Origin: Chth-196 sp044370935
Lineage (GTDB): Bacteria > Verrucomicrobiota > Verrucomicrobiia > Chthoniobacterales > Chthoniobacteraceae
Length of the DNA stretch: 15,221 nucleotides
Direction: 5' to 3'
Assembly (NCBI GenBank): GCA_044370935.1
Contig: JBILUQ010000073.1
Span: 1 to 15,221 of the forward strand
A program made the translations under genes and the position numbers. Positions 6,472 through 12,937 of the stretch are shown piece after piece. The notes below the pieces were generated by a model. It searched no databases. It was not told the origin of the DNA and worked only from the letters and a program-made list of their open reading frames with translations. The first letter of the stretch is position 1. The number at the start of each line of letters is the position of its first letter.

Positions 6472-8004
6472 TTACGATTGCGATGTTTCCGGCGGAATCT
6501 CGCGTTCTTGTCCCACGGTATTGGGGAGGCCCGTGGTTAAAGCGCTATAGTCAGTTTGTCTCGGATGTATGAGCACCACGCCCTTTTCCGTGACGATATA
6601 TTCACGGATATCCTTGCTGTGGTTGCCTCCGCGCATTTTTATGACAACGAGTATCTTTCGAAGCTGTCCTCCAATTTCCACGTACCGCATGCGGATAATG
6701 TCGTCGGTCAGAAAGGAGATGGCGTAATGGCTGAAGGGGAGCCCGGTAAAGGTGTCCTCGACTTCGACGGTGCTCACGATGGTGATTCCAGCTCCTGTTA
6801 AGGCTCCGATCATACGGTAGAGTGATTCACGGAAGTCCGCACGAAATCCTGGAGCTAGCGCCATTTCGAAGCCGACGAGTGAATCAATAACGAGCCGCTT
6901 TGCTTTCACTCTTGTAATAGCGTCGAGAATTTCTCGCATCGTTTCGTCGACCGAAAGATCCAGAGGCCGCAAGTAAAGCGTCTCGAGTTTTCCCTCACTA
7001 CAGGCCTCTTGTAAATTGAGGCCGAAAGTGCCGGCTCTATTCATATACCCTTCCGGGCGTTCTTCAAAAATAGCCATGATTCCGGGTTGGCCATGCCGTA
7101 ATCCCTCCGCGATAAATTGCGTGGCGAGTGCTGATTTTCCTGTTCCAGAGGGGCCGGCAATAAGAACGCTGTCTCCCTCGCGGATGCCACCCCCGAGCAT
7201 TTTATCCAATTCTGGAATCCCCATGGAAAGACGTTTGGATTCCTTTAGGTGCACTTTGTGTCCCACCAAGCCGAGCGTGCGGGAAAAGGCTTGGATTCCA
7301 TCGTTGTTGATCCGCATTGTGTGCAACCCGGGGACAGACCCTTGACCTCGGAGTTTGAGTATCTGGAGCTTTCTCACAACGGAGTTTCTCTCGGGAATCT
7401 GAAATAACGAAATGAGCCCGTCGGCGATCGTGAAAACCGGGCTTCCGCTGATGTTCTCGGGGCTATATTCACCCAACATGAAAACTGTTGCCGCCCAAGA
7501 AGTGAGGAAGCTGCTGATGCGATGAATGAAGGCAAGCATTGCGGTTTCGCCGTCCGAGGAGCGGCCCGCTTGGATAAGGGTTCGAAAAGAGTCTACGATG
7601 ATTACCTTCGGCTGACTCTTGGTGACTTGAGTGGTGATCTCCGAATAGAGCGCATCGAGATCCTGTTTGAGTACCAATTCAGAAATATTGATGAACCGCA
7701 GTGCTACACCAATTTTGCGGGGGTCAAAGAATGAATATTGCTGTTGGTACCGCAGCATTTTCAACGGAGGCTCCCCTAGAACGGTAAAATAAAGGACTCG
7801 ATTTTCTTCCGTGGCATTCGCGAAAGCGATTTGGTGCGCCAAGGTGGTTTTTCCAGATCCAGGGAGACCTGCAATGAGGTTGAAAGAGAACTCAGGAAAG
7901 CCGCCTCCTAATATTTCATCCAAGCCCTGAACACCGCTCGGAATGTTTTGAATAGGGACTTTAGAGAAAAGTTGGGGCTGTTGCCCCGCGTCTTGAGCTT
8001 TCAT
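6472..8004 (-). CDS. Double-domain KaiC-like RecA-superfamily ATPase
   Basis: The 510 residues from the ATG at 8004 form two tandem KaiC domains. Domain 1 has Walker A GLPGSGKT (46-53) and Walker B VIIVDS (134-139). Domain 2 has Walker A GPSGTGKS (284-291), the Glu pair FEER (314-315) and Walker B RLVIDS (370-375). The ending YVEIGGQLRKILVVIKMRG closely matches cyanobacterial KaiC CII. By my eye alignment, KaiC's autophosphorylation pair S431-T432 corresponds to Ser430-Phe431 here (AISFLTDD), and the CI catalytic Glu pair reads Gly-Glu (TVLGEPP). No kaiA or kaiB is visible. A GTG 23 codons upstream would overlap the preceding gene. The spacing of 17 bases from that gene, and the kinase and regulator downstream, suggest a signalling role and not a complete Kai clock. 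Confidence 0.9.
   Translation of the reverse strand: MKAQDAGQQPQLFSKVPIQNIPSGVQGLDEILGGGFPEFSFNLIAGLPGSGKTTLAHQIAFANATEENRVLYFTVLGEPPLKMLRYQQQYSFFDPRKIGVALRFINISELVLKQDLDALYSEITTQVTKSQPKVIIVDSFRTLIQAGRSSDGETAMLAFIHRISSFLTSWAATVFMLGEYSPENISGSPVFTIADGLISLFQIPERNSVVRKLQILKLRGQGSVPGLHTMRINNDGIQAFSRTLGLVGHKVHLKESKRLSMGIPELDKMLGGGIREGDSVLIAGPSGTGKSALATQFIAEGLRHGQPGIMAIFEERPEGYMNRAGTFGLNLQEACSEGKLETLYLRPLDLSVDETMREILDAITRVKAKRLVIDSLVGFEMALAPGFRADFRESLYRMIGALTGAGITIVSTVEVEDTFTGLPFSHYAISFLTDDIIRMRYVEIGGQLRKILVVIKMRGGNHSKDIREYIVTEKGVVLIHPRQTDYSALTTGLPNTVGQEREIPPETSQS
7329..7343 (-). repeat. REP-core sequence inside the kaiC-like gene
   Basis: The bases cggggacagaccctt match the REP-like core seen at 4341-4355 exactly over 13-14 bases. 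They sit in frame and encode part of GSVPG (residues 222-226). The local spacing (K-x-R-G-5x-G-L-H) fits the KaiC family without an insertion, so this is either a chance match or a core that replaced family sequence without changing length. Confidence 0.45.
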
Positions 8005-8021
8005 GGCCTGTGCTTGTATGT

Positions 8022-8456
8022 TTATTTGACCGTCTTTTTGGTAGGCTCGGCGTTCGAAGGTAGCGCAGGCCACATTTCATATGAGAGAGCGAGAGTCAGT
8101 GTCTCCCCAACGAAGATAGAGAGGAGGGTCAGCAATTGTGCTGGAATGGCCACTAACTCGCTCGCCATTGGATCGGCATGGCAATTAGCTGCCGGGATCA
8201 GCCCTGGCTTTATGGAACCATCCCCGTGGATTTGGAAGCTCTCGGCCCACGGATAGTCCCTCGTGAGAAGCACGAGAGCGCGCGTCGCAAGCGCATGGTA
8301 ACCGGCGTTTCCCACAAGTGTGCTCAGGTGGAGCCGTAGTTTTTCACAAACCCGCATAACGACATCGATAGGGCTCAGCAGCGCTAAAGCGTGTTGCGCC
8401 TCATAATCCACAATTTCTTGCGCCAGCTGCTGAATAGTAGAAGTCATACGGCCCAT
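8022..8456 (-). CDS. Uncharacterised helical protein preceding the KaiC-like gene
   Basis: The 144 residues have no signal peptide or convincing membrane segment and look mostly helical (QQLAQEIVDYEAQHAL at the start). Distinctive stretches are STLVGNAGYHALATRALVL (about 45-63), a possible strand pair around SFQIHGDGSIKPGL, and QLLTLLSIFVGETLTLALSY near the end. The wording recalls small hypothetical proteins I associate with KaiC-type and other signalling ATPase neighbourhoods, but I cannot name a family, and this is memory without a search. It lies 17 bases before the KaiC-like gene on the same strand and is the first gene of the cluster. An ATG three codons in (MTSTIQ) is an alternative start. 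It could be an adaptor for the ATPase, by position only. Confidence 0.7.
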   Translation of the reverse strand: MGRMTSTIQQLAQEIVDYEAQHALALLSPIDVVMRVCEKLRLHLSTLVGNAGYHALATRALVLLTRDYPWAESFQIHGDGSIKPGLIPAANCHADPMASELVAIPAQLLTLLSIFVGETLTLALSYEMWPALPSNAEPTKKTVK

Positions 8457-8896
8457 GCGTATGGACTCGCAGAAAGAAAATCGACCGCGCCTTCAATGAG
8501 TCACCCTACTGCTGAATCGCGCGAACCACTCGAAAAGTTGCTGTTTGTTTGTGGGCCGCGCTCGATTGCAGGCTGGTGGGATTTAATTTTCGATTTGCCG
8601 TGGATAACCCCGCCTCTCTGTCTGCCTTCTAGAGCTTTTATTCATCGCGTGCTGTTTATCAGTGTGACGCAAGTTGGATCAAGAGACCTTCAACCGAATG
8701 CCCGGAGGGAAAACTACGCGAGAGTAAATTGTGCAGCAGCCCGGGTCACCAGGCCACACCACTCGTTTCGCAGAAACAACTTCTCTCCAGTATAGCTGTG
8801 TCAGAGCATCCGCAAATTCCGGGTGGTTTATCCCAAATGTTGGACTCTTTGCAGTTGATGTCAGAGAGGGCGATGCAAAAAGCAGGAAGGAAAGCG
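8457..8896. other. Divergent intergenic region, no supportable gene
   Basis: This 440-base stretch separates the minus-strand signalling cluster from the plus-strand DUF1080-like gene and should hold the cluster's promoter. I find no convincing -35/-10 pair. The minus strand at about 8770-8850 gives a protein-like run (INHPEFADALTQLYWREV) that may be a gene relic, but it has no family I know. Confidence 0.4.
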
Positions 8897-9002
8897 GAAA
8901 AGTGCCTGTCCCCCGGCGCACTGGTCCCCCGGCGCACTGGTCCCCCGGCGCACTGGTCCCCCGGCGCACTGGTCACCCGGTGCACTGTCAGCCGGCGCAC
9001 TC
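8897..9002. repeat. 16-bp tandem array headed by a REP core
   Basis: The unit gtcccccggcgcactg occurs exactly four times in a row (8908-8923, 8924-8939, 8940-8955, 8956-8971). A fifth copy has two changes (8972-8987) and a sixth is degenerate, to about 9002. The array starts inside gaaaagtgcctgtcccccgg (8897-8916), which is the REP-like core found elsewhere in the window, so the array seems to have grown by tandem duplication of that element's right half. A 16-base period keeps all frames open, which creates repetitive spurious reading frames. It is not a CRISPR array: there are no unique spacers. Confidence 0.9.
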
Positions 9003-9100
9003 AGGCGGCAGCGCTGCGCCGACAGGAACCTGCATCAAATTGGTTATGATTTGCTTCTGATTTGTACAGTCGTCAAAAAACGCGTCATCCTCGTTCCCTG

Positions 9101-9817
9101 ATGCAGCCACTCACCCTAGTCATTTACTTCATGCTCGGCCTTGGCGCATGCGCCTCAGCTTCCGATTCCTTGCTTCACCCGCTTCAACAACGGGATCAAT
9201 GGCAGCTCGAGGATCCCGCCGCATGGGAGTGGCAGGGCGAGGGCGAAGCGACCGTGTTGATGCTCAAAAAACCATCGCAGTACAAACCAAAGTTTCGTCG
9301 GCCTTTCAACATCGCGTGGTTCGAAGGAGCTGAATTGGAATCCTTCACGCTGACATGTGAGGCGCGGCTGGATGTGTTCAACAAAGGCAACAACGACCTC
9401 TGCATCGCATTTGCTGGCTGTGGCGACTCCGAGTTTTACTACGCACATTTGGGTGAATCCGCAGACGCAATTCATCTGCAGATGCATGTGGTTAATCAAG
9501 CGGACCGCAAAGCGATCACGACTCAGCGTGCGAATGCCCTGCCTTGGCAGCCGAACCATTGGCATCAGGTCAAGCTGATGCACGATGCCTCATCGGGAAC
9601 TATGAAGGTCTGGTTTGATGATCAACTCGTGCTCGAGGCTGTAGACAAGTCTTTCGGTAAGGGCCGCATTGGTTTCGGGTCCTTTGATGATCTCGGTGCG
9701 TTTCGAAATATCGTCGTCACACCCGCCCTTGCCCCTGTTTCTGTTGGTTCCTCGACTCAGATAAATATCTTCGCGCGCAGCAATTTCACCATGAAGGATA
9801 CAGGCGCGCCGCGGTAA
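9101..9817 (+). CDS. Secreted DUF1080-like (3-keto-disaccharide hydrolase fold) protein
   Basis: The 238 residues from the ATG at 9101 begin with a signal peptide (LTLVIYFMLGLGACASA); LGAC (residues 14-17) may be a lipobox, so a lipoprotein is possible. A TTG 13 codons upstream is a less likely start. The body fits the ConA-like DUF1080 layout: an opening DQWQLEDPAAWEWQGEGEA, a middle strand with LTCEARLDVF, then WHQVKLMHDASSGTMKVWFDD (about 154-174) and the closing GRIGFGSFDDLGAFRNIVV (188-206), which corresponds to the family's final GRIGLQSH...EFRNI strand. These domains are abundant in Verrucomicrobiota and Planctomycetota and have been linked to sugar-derivative breakdown. It is shorter than many members and has an extra polar tail of about 30 residues. 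Substrate is unknown. Confidence 0.75.
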   Translation: MQPLTLVIYFMLGLGACASASDSLLHPLQQRDQWQLEDPAAWEWQGEGEATVLMLKKPSQYKPKFRRPFNIAWFEGAELESFTLTCEARLDVFNKGNNDLCIAFAGCGDSEFYYAHLGESADAIHLQMHVVNQADRKAITTQRANALPWQPNHWHQVKLMHDASSGTMKVWFDDQLVLEAVDKSFGKGRIGFGSFDDLGAFRNIVVTPALAPVSVGSSTQINIFARSNFTMKDTGAPR

Positions 9818-9960
9818 AAGTTAACTCAACCCTCCGGCATCGCGTTTTCTCTGCGGGTGGGGCGGATCTGGTTTCCGTGGGCGAGCCTTTGTTGGAACCC
9901 CAGAGGCGCATGCAAGCGATTGAGCTTTGCGCCGCTATGGGCATCGACTTGTGTAGGAGG

Positions 9961-10683
9961 ATGAGCGCAGATTTTGCTGAATTGGATTATCGTCAGACTC
10001 CGCTTGGGGAGTTGGTCCTGCGGCGGCGCAGGTTGCGGGAACTTGATGGTCTTGAGATTTATGAGGTCAAGCTCGGCGAGGATTTCCTCATGTCTAGCCT
10101 CTTCCACGAGGTGGAAGTAGCGCTTGCGGACCTGGGGATCGCACGGTTGAAGGGTGGGAGTTTCGATGTTGTGGTCGGGGGCTTGGGCCTTGGATACACG
10201 GCCCGCGCCGCTTTGCAGCACGCCAGTGTGCGCTCGCTGGTCGTGGTAGATTTTTTGCAACCGGTCATCGACTGGCACCAGCAGGGGTTGGTTCCGCTTG
10301 GAAAGGAGATCACCACTGATGCGCGCTGCCGTCTCGTGCACGGGGATTTTTTCGCCCTAGCCGCCGATCCAGAACGAGGATTCGACCCGCTCAGTCCGGG
10401 CCGCCGCTTTCACGCAGTCCTGCTAGATATCGACCATTCGCCGAAAAACCTGCTGCACGAGCGGCACGCAGAGTTTTATTCGGAGGAAGGACTGCGCCGG
10501 TTGGCCGCCCAGATTCACCCGGGCGGGGTGTTCGCTCTTTGGTCTGATGACGCGCCGGATCCTGAATTTCTCGCGGTACTGGGAAATGTGTTCGCGGGAT
10601 GCGAAGCGCAGGTCGTGCGTTTCCACAACCCGCTCTTGGAAAAAGATTCGGCGAGCACGGTATATCTGGCGCGCAGCAAGTAG
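9961..10683 (+). CDS. Spermidine-synthase-like SAM-dependent methyltransferase
   Basis: The 240-residue Rossmann-fold protein carries motif I VVGGLGLGYT (71-80), an acidic residue ending the next strand (VVVD, Asp97), HGDFFAL (127-133), LLDIDHSP (154-161) and HPGGVFALWSDD (186-197). These correspond to the spermidine synthase/methyltransferase superfamily. It lacks the extended N-terminal beta domain of true spermidine synthases, so aminopropyl transfer is doubtful and the substrate is unknown. I chose the ATG at 9961 because relatives, as I recall them, begin near MSxDFxELDYRxTPLGE. AGGAGG abuts it with no spacing, so ATG 9910 or GTG 9877 (268 residues) remain possible. The coding frame is open from 9877. 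The gene lies 143 bases after the DUF1080-like gene on the same strand; a shared function is not implied. Confidence 0.85.
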   Translation: MSADFAELDYRQTPLGELVLRRRRLRELDGLEIYEVKLGEDFLMSSLFHEVEVALADLGIARLKGGSFDVVVGGLGLGYTARAALQHASVRSLVVVDFLQPVIDWHQQGLVPLGKEITTDARCRLVHGDFFALAADPERGFDPLSPGRRFHAVLLDIDHSPKNLLHERHAEFYSEEGLRRLAAQIHPGGVFALWSDDAPDPEFLAVLGNVFAGCEAQVVRFHNPLLEKDSASTVYLARSK

Positions 10684-10761
10684 CCGTAGCCGAGTACGGG
10701 TGGGGGTGTCGACACTGGCTCTTTCACCCTCGTATTCTGTCCAAACTGTGGCCCTCCTTCC

Positions 10762-11164
10762 TCACAGGGTGCGTATCGGCTGGCGCTTGGCTCCCGCTAG
10801 CTCGCAGTCGAATCTCATACTGCCGCGTAGATCTTCGTTCACGAAGTCGCGTGCGCCACGGCCAACAAAAACATCGCCCAGCCCCTGATCAAACACATCC
10901 TCGACTGGCACACGGCTATCAATGCAACTGAGCACCATCGCCTTCAGGGACTGGCGTGGAGCCGACTCGCACACCTGCTCACTGTGCTCGCGGCGTGTTT
11001 CATTGCCGCTGCGGAACCGCAGGTTCCCTTCCAAAAATTGCTCCAGCACCTCATCGGCCGCAAGCTTGGCATGTTCTTCAGCAGTGGTGACATGATCGTC
11101 GAGCAATGAAGCGACTTTTTGACGGCAAGCGGCGACCAGAACGCTGACAACAGCGATGCTTCAT
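10762..11164 (-). pseudogene. Truncated beta-carbonic anhydrase
   Basis: The frame encodes the first half of a beta-class carbonic anhydrase: FLEGNLRF, then MVLSCIDSRVPVEDVFDQG with the zinc-ligand Cys and Asp-Arg dyad (C-x-D-S-R), and FVNEDLRGSMRF...LAGAK. It then departs from the family and stops (RQPIRTL). The downstream G-H-x-x-C-G zinc-binding segment is absent in every frame that follows, so the enzyme could not bind zinc. At the other end an ATG at 11162-11164 leads, one base out of frame, into IAVVSVLVAAC, a lipoprotein-type signal with lipobox VAAC. The usual R-x-A-G-N stretch is also altered (GRGARDF). It is third after sbtA and sbtB on the same strand, where a carbonic anhydrase makes sense for bicarbonate handling. 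Confidence 0.85.
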
Positions 11165-11214
11165 AGAATAAAGAGTTTCACTTCAGGAGCAGTTATTGAT
11201 GGCTTTGGACAGGA

Positions 11215-11517
11215 TTAGAATTTGTTGGGCCGCATAACCCGCACGTCGGCCTCATAAGCAACAATGGCGTAGTCGTTGAAAAGCTCACGATGCAGGCGTT
11301 CGAGCACAGTTTCCGCCACGGTCGGCTTCACGATGATTTCGACTTGAACGTTGCCAGTTTCGAGGATGTCGGCGCTGCGATCTCCCTGGCTGCCACTCCC
11401 ACGGACGGAGAAGGCTGTGTGACCGTGGGCACCGCAGGCACGGAGAATTTCCACAACGCGTTCCTCTAGGAGCGCCTCGCAGATGACGGTGACGAGTTTC
11501 ATGGTATGCAGATTCAT
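11215..11517 (-). CDS. sbtB: SbtB-type PII-like regulatory protein
   Basis: The 100-residue protein has the ferredoxin-like PII layout: MKLVTVICEALLEERVVEIL (strand 1, helix 1), GAHGHTAF (strand 2), a T-loop-like polar stretch SVRGSGSQGDRS (37-48), VQVEIIVKP (strand 3), then VLERLHRELFNDYAIVAYEADVRV. In cyanobacteria SbtB binds adenine nucleotides and regulates SbtA, and this gene starts 9 bases after the sbtA stop, which supports the name. It ends at RPNKF and lacks the C-terminal C-G-P-x-G-C redox loop of cyanobacterial SbtB. An ATG five codons in (MKLVTV) is the family-like start and may be the true one. It appears intact while the genes around the sbtA-sbtB pair are broken. Confidence 0.85.
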   Translation of the reverse strand: MNLHTMKLVTVICEALLEERVVEILRACGAHGHTAFSVRGSGSQGDRSADILETGNVQVEIIVKPTVAETVLERLHRELFNDYAIVAYEADVRVMRPNKF

Positions 11518-11526
11518 GGCTGGTAT

Positions 11527-12507
11527 TTAGGAATGAAGATACTTGGCGACTTCGAAGAAGAGCGGGACGCCGACCGTGATGTTGAAGGGAAAGGTGATCG
11601 CGAGAGCGGCCGTGAGTGAGTATGTGGGATTCGCCTCAGGCAGGGAAAGGCGGACCGCCGCTGGTGCGGCGATGTAACTGGCGCTCGCGGCAAGCACACC
11701 AAGCAGCGTGGCGCCGCCGATGCTCAGCCCAGCCCACGAACCGATGACAGCGCCAAGGGTGCCGTGAATGAGCGGAGCCGTGATTCCAAAGACAAGCAGG
11801 AAGACACCCACCCTCTTCAATTCACCCAGCCTGCGCCCTGCAACCATGCCCATCTCGAGCAGGAAGAGTGCAAGCACGCCTTGAAACGGAGTCACAAAGA
11901 ACCCCTCCACCATTGTCATGCCGTTCTTGCCACTGACCGAACCAATGATCATCGATCCAATGAGCAAGAGCACTCCTTTCCCAAGAACCGCATCTTTCAG
12001 CGCATGTCGGATGCCTGCATCACCGAGTGAAAGCTTTCCGTCGAAGGCACCCTTGCCAAGCATGACGCCGACGATGATTGCCGGAGACTCCATTACTGCG
12101 AGAAACGCGGAGGCATAGCTTTCATAGGGCTGCTGAATGCTTTTGAGAAAGTTTGTCGCTGCGATAAATGTCACCGCGCTGACGCTTCCGTAGTGCGCAG
12201 CCACAGCACCTGCGTCGGCGACGCTGAATTTCCCAAGCTTCCTGAGCGCTGGGTACGTCCATAGCGGTATCAGGGCGCCGAGGACCATCGCCGCGAGAGC
12301 GGGCACCCAAACGGCCCGGATGCCTGCATCATTGATTGCGACGCCGCCTTTAAAGCCGATAGCGATCAGCAGGTAGATCGTGAGCGTGGTGTAGAGCGAC
12401 TCAGGTATCTTGAGATCGCTCTTGGAGACAGCGGCAAAGACCCCGAGTACAAAGAACAAGACGGCGGGACTCAGGAGATTGGATTGTATCGCTGTGAGTA
12501 GGTCCAT
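11527..12507 (-). CDS. sbtA: SbtA-type sodium-dependent bicarbonate transporter
   Basis: The 326-residue protein is almost wholly hydrophobic with about ten membrane segments, in the Sbt_1 (formerly DUF897) family. Recognisable stretches are LSPAVLFFVLGVFAAVSKSDLKIPE at the start (the opening of SbtA proteins), IGFKGGVAI, GAVAAHYGSVSAVTF, FLAVMESPAIIVGV, LFLLEMGMVAGRRL and ASASYIAAPAAVR. The GSVSAVTF and MESPAI motifs are those of characterised cyanobacterial SbtA. Cyanobacterial members import bicarbonate with sodium across the inner membrane. It is somewhat shorter than the 370-residue cyanobacterial form. sbtB follows by 9 bases and a carbonic anhydrase remnant comes next. In a heterotroph, imported bicarbonate would feed carboxylases or pH control; that is inference. 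Confidence 0.92.
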   Translation of the reverse strand: MDLLTAIQSNLLSPAVLFFVLGVFAAVSKSDLKIPESLYTTLTIYLLIAIGFKGGVAINDAGIRAVWVPALAAMVLGALIPLWTYPALRKLGKFSVADAGAVAAHYGSVSAVTFIAATNFLKSIQQPYESYASAFLAVMESPAIIVGVMLGKGAFDGKLSLGDAGIRHALKDAVLGKGVLLLIGSMIIGSVSGKNGMTMVEGFFVTPFQGVLALFLLEMGMVAGRRLGELKRVGVFLLVFGITAPLIHGTLGAVIGSWAGLSIGGATLLGVLAASASYIAAPAAVRLSLPEANPTYSLTAALAITFPFNITVGVPLFFEVAKYLHS

Positions 12508-12559
12508 GAGGCTTTTCTTGTTTTAAAAATCGGTTCGGAATTTTGTAGTGCACTTTATT

Positions 12560-12937
12560 TTATGCTGTGTTCTTAACACCGCTTCCGAGCAGCACCGGAA
12601 GGATTTCAGGCAGGGCGGCATTCGCTTTGATCAGGCCTATGAGCACAAAAATGCAACCAGTTCCAATGGCGCCCGAATTTCCCGAAAGGATCATCGCTAA
12701 CACCGCGGCAAGCACCGCGATGTTTTAGCGAGCGATACAAAGCGCAGTCTTGGAGATGACAATGGCATTGCGCGATGCCCGTCCGCAATTTTCGAGAAGG
12801 CCGTTGATTGAAGCGAGTAAAAGCACAGCCAACGGGGCTGCGAGTGCTGTCGCTGATATGATTTGGTAATCGGGTACAGGATGCATGGTGGTGTTAGTGC
12901 TGGTTTTGGTTTGTTCGACGATTTGTAAGAAACTCAT
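12560..12937 (-). pseudogene. Small membrane protein gene with an in-frame stop
   Basis: From the ATG at 12937 the frame reads MSFLQIVEQTKTS and, after a hydrophobic stretch (SATALAAPLAVLLLASING), reaches a TAA at 12725-12727 after 70 codons. The same frame continues beyond it as strong membrane-protein text, NIAVLAAVLAMILSGNSG, then GTGCIFVLIGLIKANAAL, to a TAA at 12560-12562. One base change would restore a 125-residue protein with about three membrane segments. It starts in a 4-base ATGA overlap with the frameshifted GntR gene upstream and ends 52 bases before sbtA, so it belonged to that operon. An ATG at 12886 (MHPVPDY) is another possible start. I do not recognise the family. Sequencing error is an alternative to real inactivation. 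Confidence 0.7.

Noticed and set aside
6472..8004. RadA/Sms or circadian KaiC proper
   Set aside because: There is no RadA zinc finger or Lon-like domain. True KaiC is unlikely because kaiA and kaiB are absent and key CI and CII residues differ.
8908..9002. CRISPR array
   Set aside because: The units are directly abutting 16-base repeats with no unique spacers and no cas genes nearby.
8729..9060. Overlapping frames encoding repetitive Pro/Arg/His/Trp-rich proteins
   Set aside because: They are produced by the 16-bp tandem array, whose period keeps every frame open. They disagree with one another and have no plausible start context.
10684..10700. Terminator of the methyltransferase gene
   Set aside because: Only a 5-base stem (ccgta/tacgg) with no T run is present, which is too weak to call.
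12725..12727. Programmed recoding at the in-frame TAA
   Set aside because: TAA is not a usual selenocysteine or pyrrolysine codon and no recoding structure is evident. A mutation or sequencing error is simpler, given the other lesions in this operon.
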